DNA from: JBLIRR01 sp049472395
GTDB taxonomy: Bacteria; SZUA-182; DTGQ01; JBLIRR01
Assembly: GCA_049472395.1 (NCBI GenBank)
Contig: JBLIRR010000018.1
Location: 48,480-112,479 of the forward strand
Length of the DNA: 64,000 bases
Direction: 5' to 3'
Part shown: positions 8,223-15,782 of the stretch, in pieces
Layout of the letters: each line of letters starts with the position of its first letter
How positions within the stretch are numbered: the stretch's first letter is position 1
Program-made: the position numbers and the translations under genes
The notes under the pieces: model-generated
The model's database searches: none
Seen by the model: the letters and a program-made list of their open reading frames with translations, nothing else
Told to the model about the DNA's origin: nothing

Positions 8223-9707
8223 TTACAAATCTTTTAATGCATCTATACCCTTAAAGTTTTGGGTGGATGCATTGGGTCTCGGTGATTGAAAGCCTTCATC
8301 CACAAGCTTTGTTTTTCCCTCTTTTAGGAGCCTGGCAAGAGGGATTTTCGACGGACACACATACGTGCATAAATTACACTCTATACAATCAAAAATGCCA
8401 AATTTCACCAGGGGTTCGTCAATCTTTTCTTGTTCAACATAGTGATGAAGCAGATTGGGATAAAGCCCCGCAGGGCAGCAATCGCTACAAAATCCACAGG
8501 ATATGCACGGACGCCTTTCCCCGTGTATATTTGTGCTTAAGCTCTTTTTGAAAGGGAGAAATAGTGATAAAAATGTATTTGAATATGAGTCCTTCCTCGG
8601 GCCTGGACGCATGAAGGAAAATGTATCTCCCCTCCTTTCTTCTAACAACGATATGATACGGCTACTCGTTTTAGTCACGGGCATATCGTAATCGAAAATT
8701 GTTTTTCCTGTGGTAATACTATTTAAAATAAAACGGTATTCCTGATCCTGTTTCCTTCTTGATGCGATGATATTTTGAAAGGGTGTGCCAATTTTAACCG
8801 AAAGATATGGTCTGTGGTGAAAACCGGGGCCTGCTAATAAAATAAGCCGTTCAATCAGAGGCTTGCCAGTGGCAATTGCGTCATATACATGTAAAATATC
8901 CTGAATGGTGAATGTGATAACACCAATATTGGCCGGAAGATAACCGGGAGGAATTTTCTTCCCAAGGATAGAGGGAATCAAGACCTCATTCTGATGCTGG
9001 GGATACTTTGGCTTGAGAGTATATAATGAGGTCGAATCTTTATCTTTGATTATCTCGCCAATCCGGGCAAGCCAGTCAGACAGTGTTGTGCTGAAGGCAA
9101 TATGTATCCTTGCGTTCTTCATTATTTTTTTCAGTATCTCGATCCCTTCTATGAAATGAGGGAAGCGCGCATCTTTAAGCAGAATTGTGAGAGATTCATT
9201 AAAGACATCCGACTGTGTATGATGAACAATAATATGCTCAACCTCTGAAGGGGAAATGAGAGAACTTTTATAATGAGTAGGTATCCCGGAAGAGCCAAGT
9301 GAAGTGACGCCTGATTTGTACAACACTTCCTCAATTGTATTGTTCGATAAATTGGACCATTCGGCGCAATGCCCCTCAAGCGGAAGCCAATCAGAAGCAC
9401 CATCGGCAGTGATAAAAATCGTGCGGATCTGTTCATTAAAATACTCAACAGTTTCAATCTCATTAACCGTTCCATTGACGGATGAATGGATGGGGCTTGA
9501 AATCGTATCGTCATCTCTGCCTATTATTTGACCTGCCTTAACCACATCTCCTGGTTTTACAAGTGGTAGTACTTCACAACCAAATCCTTGTTTCAAGGGA
9601 ATCGCAACCTCGCCAGGTACCTCGGCAGTATAAACTTCTAACTGAGAATCACCTTTGAATCTTTTAAAACAATATCCACCGGAAAAGGTCCGTTTTTTTA
9701 TTTTCAT
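8223..9707 (-). CDS. nqrA: NqrA/RnfC-type subunit with two C-terminal [4Fe-4S] clusters, 494 aa
   Basis: First gene of the operon. The N-terminal barrel-sandwich part (VPLVKPGDVVKAGQIIG-like, 46-63) and the Rossmann-like middle are shared by NqrA and RnfC. The RnfC glycine-rich FMN/NADH motif is degraded here to TSLGSSGIPTHYK (135-147). The ECEP-type segment is replaced by HHTQSDVFNES (162-172), so NADH/FMN binding is doubtful, as in NqrA. Unlike classical NqrA, however, it keeps two complete [4Fe-4S] motifs: C401, C404, C407, C411-Pro and C441, C444, C447, C451-Pro, as in RnfC. The SFMRPG segment and following Phe-rich stretch recall NqrA. It could therefore accept electrons from an external iron-sulfur donor instead of from NADH (inference). 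Confidence 0.85.
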   Translation of the reverse strand: MKIKKRTFSGGYCFKRFKGDSQLEVYTAEVPGEVAIPLKQGFGCEVLPLVKPGDVVKAGQIIGRDDDTISSPIHSSVNGTVNEIETVEYFNEQIRTIFITADGASDWLPLEGHCAEWSNLSNNTIEEVLYKSGVTSLGSSGIPTHYKSSLISPSEVEHIIVHHTQSDVFNESLTILLKDARFPHFIEGIEILKKIMKNARIHIAFSTTLSDWLARIGEIIKDKDSTSLYTLKPKYPQHQNEVLIPSILGKKIPPGYLPANIGVITFTIQDILHVYDAIATGKPLIERLILLAGPGFHHRPYLSVKIGTPFQNIIASRRKQDQEYRFILNSITTGKTIFDYDMPVTKTSSRIISLLEERRGDTFSFMRPGPRKDSYSNTFLSLFLPFKKSLSTNIHGERRPCISCGFCSDCCPAGLYPNLLHHYVEQEKIDEPLVKFGIFDCIECNLCTYVCPSKIPLARLLKEGKTKLVDEGFQSPRPNASTQNFKGIDALKDL

Positions 9708-9940
9708 AGTGTATACCAGTCTTTTTTATCAATTGCCGGGGACAGTATGGATTATTCTCTATTCGATATTTTTTTTCATCATCAAATTAATACTCTCATT
9801 TGTGATTTTTTTTCGGCACTTTTCATTTTAGCGATCACCTCTTTTTCTCTCTTTGCATTTCACCAAGAAATAAGTTATAGTACCTCAAATAATATTAATA
9901 TTAATTCTGTGACCTATCGTAAAGCGATTGAAAGGAGTTA

Positions 9941-10315
9941 ATGATGCGGAAAAGATCTTTTACCGTGTTCCTTATTGTGCTGTTGAGTTTCGTAATGTCA
10001 GGATGCACCGAAACCCCGAAGATTGGAGGCCCTCTTAAGAGTGAAAATCTGAAGGATGGCGTCTATCAGGGAAGCTATCGAGGAGGCCGCAATAAAGCGA
10101 TTGTAGAAGTGACTATTAAAGGTGGGAAAATAACGGAGATTAAATTACTAAAACACATTGCAGTATGGAAAGGGAGAAGAGCTGAATCCGTCATTCCCGG
10201 AAGAATAATTGAGAATCAATCAACTAACGTGGATGCAGTCTCGGGAGCTACAAACAGTAGCCATGTTATCATGAATGCGGTTCAAAAAGCAGTTGAAAAA
10301 GCATCTCATAACTAA
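9941..10315 (+). CDS. FMN-binding domain lipoprotein, 124 aa
   Basis: A signal peptide ends in a lipobox (VMSGC, Cys near residue 22), so the protein should be an outer-face lipoprotein. The rest is a single FMN-binding domain of the NqrC/RnfG C-terminal type: DGVYQGSYRGGRNKAIVEV, then the flavinylation motif VSGATNSS close to the C-terminus. The start ATG at 9941 follows AAAGGAG. It is divergent from the nqr operon (233 bases apart), which suggests a link to the same extracytoplasmic electron transfer. Small proteins like this are flavinylated by ApbE and shuttle electrons outside the cytoplasmic membrane; which partner it serves here is inferred. Confidence 0.88.
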   Translation: MMRKRSFTVFLIVLLSFVMSGCTETPKIGGPLKSENLKDGVYQGSYRGGRNKAIVEVTIKGGKITEIKLLKHIAVWKGRRAESVIPGRIIENQSTNVDAVSGATNSSHVIMNAVQKAVEKASHN

Positions 10316-10319
10316 CGTA

Positions 10320-10865
10320 TTAACAATTCCTTAGTAACCTGCTGCCGAATTTTGCAGTAATGCGGTTTTCTTCAATCTCTGCATATTCATCCGGCAGATT
10401 AAGATATTCTTTAATATTATTAAGAAATTTTTCTCGAATTGTGCTCTCAATGTCTATTGAATATATTTGGCGTAGCATTGTATTGTATAATTTTCGCTTC
10501 ACTATGAGATAAAGCTCATCTAATCTATTATGGTCTATTTGAACAGATTCTGCTGTCTCCTTTATTTGTAGCCATTCTTCATGAGACAATTTTCCATCAA
10601 TATACGCGAGCATAATCATATAAAGCAACATATGTTCGGTATGAGTAATTAAGGATATATCCAATTCATCATCACTTTTCGTGAGGATTTCATAAAAATT
10701 CTGGCTTCCATTATACTTTTTCATTATTCTTTGAATCATATTTTTTTCAGCATCATCAAATATGCCATCTGCGTGTGCCAATCGTAACAACTGTACAAGC
10801 ATTACCTCAGCTTCTTCTTTATCAATACGGCAGATTTCTCTTATTATTGAATCATATTCGGTCAT
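10320..10865 (-). CDS. TerB-like helical protein, 181 aa, at the end of the V-ATPase operon
   Basis: Two copies of a helical motif with a conserved acidic turn are visible: LLRLAHADGIFDDAEKNMIQ (26-45) and IMLAYIDGKLSHEEWLQI (84-101). This is the pattern of TerB/TerB-like domains (LLaviAaDGxlsxeE), which bind metals or act at membranes in tellurite-resistance and related systems. The gene lies 76 bases after V-ATPase subunit D on the same strand and ends five bases from the convergent FMN lipoprotein. A role in V-ATPase assembly or regulation is only suggested by position. Confidence 0.6.
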   Translation of the reverse strand: MTEYDSIIREICRIDKEEAEVMLVQLLRLAHADGIFDDAEKNMIQRIMKKYNGSQNFYEILTKSDDELDISLITHTEHMLLYMIMLAYIDGKLSHEEWLQIKETAESVQIDHNRLDELYLIVKRKLYNTMLRQIYSIDIESTIREKFLNNIKEYLNLPDEYAEIEENRITAKFGSRLLRNC

Positions 10866-10941
10866 TTTTATCTCCTTGCCCGATTCTCAGGGCCCTAAAT
10901 GTTTCTTCATAAGCCAAAAACTTACACATATGAATCAAAAT

Positions 10942-11565
10942 TTAGCATAATTTTTTCTTCGCTCGTTTGAGCTGGAATAATTCTTCTCTTTCTTTTTCTT
11001 CAAGAACTTCCTCAATATATTTGATTGTGTCCTTATATTCAGGAATAAATATATTATTAAGTGCATTAGCTCTTCTCTGGGTCTTTTTCAATTCGCTTGC
11101 AAGCCTCCACAGGGATGTTTCTATTTGTGCCAGTTGTGCTAATTTTTTTAGACTCGCTGCAAAGAACATGACAGCTTTATCCAAACAATAAGAAGTGTCG
11201 TGAAATCCATAGTGATTAATCCGGACTTCTATTTGTTTAAAAGTAATTATCGGGATTATTATTCCCATGATACTCCTCTCTGTCACATTAATTTTCTCAG
11301 GAGAAACAGCAGAGAGCGTTGCCTTTTCAACTCTTTTTTTCCCTAAAAGCATATATGCCTGCTTCAGTGATTGATAGGCACACGCAAGAGTCTCTTCAAC
11401 TTCTTTTTTCCATTTTCGAAACTCTTCAATAAGACCCATGACCTCCATCACTAGGACCTCTCTTTTTTGCTCAAGCAAATCATGTCCTTCCTGAGCAAAT
11501 TCTAGTTCTTCTTTGAATCTTAAGACATTGCTTTTAGTGATAGAGACGTTTAACTTTTTAGACAT
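10942..11565 (-). CDS. atpD (ntpD): V-type ATPase subunit D (central rotor stalk), 207 aa
   Basis: Length and pattern match V/A-ATPase subunit D: an N-terminal long helix (residues 8-60, LRFKEELEFAQEGHDLLEQK), a small central segment and a long C-terminal helix (about 140-200) with ALNNIFIPEYKDTIKYIEE, a family hallmark. The two long helices form the coiled-coil axle inside the A3B3 head. The start overlaps the end of the B gene by eight bases, so translation is coupled. Confidence 0.92.
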   Translation of the reverse strand: MSKKLNVSITKSNVLRFKEELEFAQEGHDLLEQKREVLVMEVMGLIEEFRKWKKEVEETLACAYQSLKQAYMLLGKKRVEKATLSAVSPEKINVTERSIMGIIIPIITFKQIEVRINHYGFHDTSYCLDKAVMFFAASLKKLAQLAQIETSLWRLASELKKTQRRANALNNIFIPEYKDTIKYIEEVLEEKEREELFQLKRAKKKLC

Positions 11566-12964
11566 GGATTACAGCTTCTTTCTTTTCCTGATAATGTTCT
11601 TCTATCTCTTTTTCAGTCACGCGAATCAATTCTTCTTTTGGAAGTATGGAAATAATCTCCCACGCAAGATTAAGACTTTCTTCAATAGTCCTCTCCTCCT
11701 GGGGTCCTTGTTTTATGTATCGTTCTTCAAACGCTTTCCCGAATTCTATATATTTTTTATCTTTATCTGAAAGCTCATTTTCCCCAATAATAGAAGCGAG
11801 TGTCTCGACTTTCTTTACATATGAATATGCAGCATAGAGCTGATTGGATATGTGGGCATGGTCTTCCCGTGTTTTCCCATGACCGATACCATCATTCATA
11901 AGGCGCGAAAGACTGGGGGCTACATTAATTGTCGGGTATAATCCCTTTTTGGCCAATTGCCTGTCCAAGACTATCTGTCCTTCTGTAATAAAACCGGTAA
12001 GATCGGGGATAGGATGTGTAATATCATCATTAGGCATGGTAAGGATAGGTATTTGTGTAATTGAGCCTTTACATCCTTTGATTTTTCCCGCCCGCTCATA
12101 GATTGAGGCAAGATCGCTGTATAAATAGCCAGGATATCCTTTTCTACTGGGAATTTCTCCCTTTGAGCTTGCAATCTCTCGCAGAGCTTCGCAATAATTG
12201 GTCATATCGGTCAATATAACCAGCACGTGCATTCCCTGCTCAAAGGCAAGATATTCTGCCATGGTGAGAGCTGAACGGGGGGTAACCAGTCGTTCAATTG
12301 AAGGATCATCAGCAAGATTTAAAAACATGACAACATGCATAATTGAGCCACTCTCCTCAAAGCTCGACCTGAACATCTGAGCAGCATCATTTTTTATGCC
12401 CATGGCTGCGAACACTATGGCAAATTTCTCATCCTGACCGAGGACCTTCGCTTGCCTTACAATTTGAGCAGCCAGCATGTTATGAGGGAGACCGCTTCCT
12501 GAAAAGATCGGCAGTTTCTGTCCTCGCACAAGGGTATTCATGCAATCAATCGCTGAAATACCTGTCTGAATAAATTCTGAAGGATATTCCCGTACAACGG
12601 GATTTATGGGTAATCCATTTATGTCTCTGAATTCTTTGGAAATAATTGAGGGATATCCATCAATGGGATGCCCCATACCATTAAACACACGGCCAAGCAT
12701 ATCCATTGATACCGGGATCTGCATTGCTTTCCCCTGGAATCGGACGCGTGTGCCTGATATGGTGAGGCCGCCTGTTCCTTCAAATACTTCAATAACAGCC
12801 GTCGACCTGCTCACGCTGAGAACTCTTCCATGCCTGATTTCATTATTTCTCGTGCTTATTTCAACTACCTCATCAAAACCAACATCTTTCACATTCTCTA
12901 TAAAGAGAAGCGGCCCTGAGACCTTTGAGATTCCAATATACTCTTTTCCGCTGAACATACTCAT
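11558..12964 (-). CDS. atpB (ntpB): V-type ATPase subunit B (non-catalytic), 468 aa
   Basis: Regulatory nucleotide-binding subunit of the V1 head. The P-loop of catalytic subunits is replaced by LPIFSGSGLPHNMLAAQIVRQ-type sequence, the mark of B subunits. LTMAEYLAFEQGMHVLVILT and RKGYPGYLYSDLA are typical. I chose the ATG at 12964, which overlaps the A-gene stop as ATGA. A GTG five codons upstream (12979) is in frame but sits directly on the AAGGAG site. Each head should contain three A and three B subunits. Confidence 0.93.
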   Translation of the reverse strand: MSMFSGKEYIGISKVSGPLLFIENVKDVGFDEVVEISTRNNEIRHGRVLSVSRSTAVIEVFEGTGGLTISGTRVRFQGKAMQIPVSMDMLGRVFNGMGHPIDGYPSIISKEFRDINGLPINPVVREYPSEFIQTGISAIDCMNTLVRGQKLPIFSGSGLPHNMLAAQIVRQAKVLGQDEKFAIVFAAMGIKNDAAQMFRSSFEESGSIMHVVMFLNLADDPSIERLVTPRSALTMAEYLAFEQGMHVLVILTDMTNYCEALREIASSKGEIPSRKGYPGYLYSDLASIYERAGKIKGCKGSITQIPILTMPNDDITHPIPDLTGFITEGQIVLDRQLAKKGLYPTINVAPSLSRLMNDGIGHGKTREDHAHISNQLYAAYSYVKKVETLASIIGENELSDKDKKYIEFGKAFEERYIKQGPQEERTIEESLNLAWEIISILPKEELIRVTEKEIEEHYQEKKEAVIHV

Positions 12965-14742
12965 AATACTGACATACACTCCTTTTCTAGTTCTCGAATT
13001 TGCACATCAATTTGATCCAAAAGCTGATTAAATGGCTCTGTTTCATTGTTGGCAATATTTTCTTTCATTCTTTGTATATTGTTTAACACAGGAAGTTCAA
13101 AAATCTTAAAAAGGGGAAGACGGGTTTTTAATATTTCCCGTGATCGATGATAGAAATGCATAATGACTTTTAACATATAAAATTGCTTTTGGGGTACCGC
13201 ATACGTATCAATATCATCAAAGGCGCTCTGCTGCAGAAAGGAAGATTTAATAATCCTTGCAACCTCAAGCAGTAATCTCTGACTGTCCGGTAAGGCATCT
13301 TCGCCAATAAGCTTAATGATTCTCTGGAGTTTATAATCCTCTCGCAAAAGTTTCATGGCTTCCTCTCGCAGTTCTCTCCATTCCGGTCCTACTTCATTTC
13401 TCCACCACTCATCAATAAAATCTGTATATTCGCTGTAGCTTTCCATATAATTTATAGCGGGAAAATAGCGAGCGCTCGCAAGCTCTTTATTGAGCCCCCA
13501 AAAACAGCGAACGAATCGTTTTGTATGCTGCGTCACACATTCTGAAAAATCTCCTCCTGGGGGAGACACCGCACAGATAGCACTAATAGAACCAAATTTT
13601 TTATTTAGCGTTTTGACACGACCAGCCCTTTCATAAAATTTTCCTAGACGACTCGCCAAATACGCAGGGAATCCTTCCTCAGCAGGCATCTCTTCTAACC
13701 TCCCGGAGATTTCCCTTAATGCCTCTGCCCATCGTGAAGTGGAATCAGCCATAAGGGCAATATCATACCCCATGTCCCTGTAGTATTCCGCAATGGTAAT
13801 CCCAGTATAGATACTTGCTTCCCTGGCAGCAAGAGGCATATCAGATGTATTCGCTATCAATATGGTTCTTTCCATGAGAGGTTTGCCCCTTTTTTTATCA
13901 ACGAGCAATGGGAAATCTGTTATCACACCGGTCATTTCATTGCCTCTTTCCCCGCACCCGATATATACAATTATGTCAGCATCGGACCATTTAGCTAGCT
14001 GATGCTGAGTTATAGTCTTGCCGGTTCCGAATCCACCAGGAAGGCCCGCTGCCCCTCCTTTTGCGATTGGGAAAAAAGTATCTATTACTCTCTGTCCCGT
14101 AATTAAAGGTGTATCCGGTAGCAGGCGTTGGAGATATGGCCTTGGCTGGCGCACCGGCCAACGCTGAAGCATAGAGATTTTAATGGATCCTTTAGTTGTA
14201 AGGATGCCAATAATGGGATCATCAATACGATACTCCCCCTTGTCACACACATACTCAACCTTCCCCTCAATATTCGGATGGAGAAGTATCTTATGTTCAA
14301 AAATAGGGGTTTCCGGCACATTACCCAGAATATCCCCTGGTTTCACCATATCGCCTTTTTTTACAAGGGGCGTAAAAAGCCATTTTTTTTCTCGATCCAG
14401 TGGATGAACCTTGACTCCTTTATTGACGAAATTTCCCGTAAGCTCACATATTTTTTCAAGCGGTCTTTGTATACCATCATAAATTTTACCGATAAGGCCA
14501 GGACCAAGTTCGACAGATAAAGGAAGACCGGTACCACGAACCAAAGAACCAGGTTTAAGTCCTGTGGTGCTCTCATAAATCTGAATGGTGGCTTTTGTCT
14601 CATCAAGCTCTATAACCTCCCCTATCAGCCCATCGTCTCCCACTTCTACAAGCTCTTTTATCTGAAGTGATTTCACATCGACTGCTTTCACCACCGGCCC
14701 GTTTATCCAATCCACAATTCCTACAATTTTAGATTTAGACAT
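12961..14742 (-). CDS. atpA (ntpA): V-type ATPase subunit A (catalytic), 593 aa
   Basis: Catalytic ATP-hydrolysing/synthesising subunit. The P-loop GGFGTGKT is at about residues 236-243, followed by the non-homologous region characteristic of A subunits (the block with PVRQPRPYLQRLLPDTPL just before). IVYIGCGERGNEM, ALMADSTSRWAEALREISGR and PPGGDFSE are family signatures. Length is normal (about 590). Start: the ATG at 14742 has an upstream ATAGGTG; an in-frame GTG three codons earlier is less likely. The stop overlaps the B start. Confidence 0.95.
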   Translation of the reverse strand: MSKSKIVGIVDWINGPVVKAVDVKSLQIKELVEVGDDGLIGEVIELDETKATIQIYESTTGLKPGSLVRGTGLPLSVELGPGLIGKIYDGIQRPLEKICELTGNFVNKGVKVHPLDREKKWLFTPLVKKGDMVKPGDILGNVPETPIFEHKILLHPNIEGKVEYVCDKGEYRIDDPIIGILTTKGSIKISMLQRWPVRQPRPYLQRLLPDTPLITGQRVIDTFFPIAKGGAAGLPGGFGTGKTITQHQLAKWSDADIIVYIGCGERGNEMTGVITDFPLLVDKKRGKPLMERTILIANTSDMPLAAREASIYTGITIAEYYRDMGYDIALMADSTSRWAEALREISGRLEEMPAEEGFPAYLASRLGKFYERAGRVKTLNKKFGSISAICAVSPPGGDFSECVTQHTKRFVRCFWGLNKELASARYFPAINYMESYSEYTDFIDEWWRNEVGPEWRELREEAMKLLREDYKLQRIIKLIGEDALPDSQRLLLEVARIIKSSFLQQSAFDDIDTYAVPQKQFYMLKVIMHFYHRSREILKTRLPLFKIFELPVLNNIQRMKENIANNETEPFNQLLDQIDVQIRELEKECMSVL

Positions 14743-14761
14743 AATATACACCTATCATTTT

Positions 14762-15403
14762 CTAATTTTCACCAAAGATACATTCTGCCACAATGTAACG
14801 CATCCTCTGCCAATTTCTCTGAAAGAGCGCTTCAAGTGAATTGTTATATGATACCCTGAAGTCTGAGTCAAAAAGTATTACTCCTCCCATTATCTCCAAT
14901 GGGCTTTTATCCAAAGACAGATTAATGTTCAATTCTCTCTTTACCTCATTGATAAGCGAAGAATACAATAAGAATTGGTCCCTTGAATTTGCCCTGCATA
15001 CAAAGGCACTCCCCTCCCCTTTCAGGCATTTTAGCCCTCCTATCATTAAGCATTTTACGATTAAAGGATAGGTATTCTGGTTGGGGAGAGAAAAAAATTC
15101 TCTCTGAAACTCCTTAATCACCTTTTCAAGAACATGCTCTTTCTGCATTAATATCTCACATCGTGCCTTGAACTTGGCCTGTGAAATAATCTTACTGTTA
15201 TTTTTTGAAAACTGCGCATGAGCTAACATTTTTTTCGCCTTATATGTAAGCCCCTTAACCTTGCACATCCCCTCTTCTTTTATGGATTTTGATTCTTTTT
15301 TCGCTCTTTCCCTTATTGATTCAGCATCTCTATAAGCATCATGAATAATTACCCGCGACAATATGTCCACATTTTGATTATGAACATCAAAATCATACAA
15401 CAT
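14762..15403 (-). CDS. atpE (ntpE): V-type ATPase subunit E (peripheral stalk), 213 aa
   Basis: The N-terminal half is a charged helix (residues 15-100) with DAESIRERAKKESKSIKEEG. The C-terminal half is a mixed globular domain with SPLEIMGGVILFDSDFRVSY and a final EALFQRNWQRMR segment, as in E subunits, where IxGGvxlxxxdGxIxvdNTle is the usual pattern. Length fits. It lies between F and A with gaps of about 20 bases. Confidence 0.85.
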   Translation of the reverse strand: MLYDFDVHNQNVDILSRVIIHDAYRDAESIRERAKKESKSIKEEGMCKVKGLTYKAKKMLAHAQFSKNNSKIISQAKFKARCEILMQKEHVLEKVIKEFQREFFSLPNQNTYPLIVKCLMIGGLKCLKGEGSAFVCRANSRDQFLLYSSLINEVKRELNINLSLDKSPLEIMGGVILFDSDFRVSYNNSLEALFQRNWQRMRYIVAECIFGEN

Positions 15404-15423
15404 CTTCCTTTACCTCAATTTAA

Positions 15424-15732
15424 TTATACATTGACTCCTAAAGCAGATAGCACAAATTCTTCAACTGAAGGTCTATCAGACAGAGAACCATTTGTATCGG
15501 GTATTTGAAGGATTATATGATTTTCTCTTCTATTTATTAATAGTTTATTTATTGTAGTTTGTATTCTTTTTGCTAATCTCTCGGTAATTAAAATAATGCC
15601 GACTTCTTGCTCTTTAATTGCCTGTTTAAGGGCCTTCATGGCCTCAGTTTCCGAATCTGCGACCAATCCCCTAACACCAACAAGGCCAAAACCCACGACA
15701 GTATCTTTATCTCCAATAACTAAGAATTTCAT
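15424..15732 (-). CDS. atpF (ntpF): V-type ATPase subunit F, 102 aa
   Basis: Small Rossmann-like rotor protein. MKFLVIGDKDTVVGFGLVGV at the N-terminus and VGIILITERLAKRIQ in the middle are the two conserved segments of V-type subunit F, and the length is normal. It binds the base of subunit D. It lies 51 bases after subunit I and 20 bases before E. Confidence 0.9.
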   Translation of the reverse strand: MKFLVIGDKDTVVGFGLVGVRGLVADSETEAMKALKQAIKEQEVGIILITERLAKRIQTTINKLLINRRENHIILQIPDTNGSLSDRPSVEEFVLSALGVNV

Positions 15733-15782
15733 ATATCCATATTTCCTTCACTCTCATTCTCAACGCGTCACTCAGGACCTAT

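Noticed and set aside
4911..9707. Reading the membrane complex as Rnf instead of Nqr
   Set aside because: There is no RnfB, and the B, C, D and E subunits carry NqrB-E wording. The ferredoxin-domain protein has the NqrF spacing of cysteines. Only the NqrA-like subunit has RnfC-like clusters.
9747..9941. A 64-residue open frame between nqrA and the FMN lipoprotein
   Set aside because: Phe- and Asn-rich, no family similarity, and it runs into the true start and ribosome binding site of the lipoprotein gene. Probably chance in AT-rich DNA.
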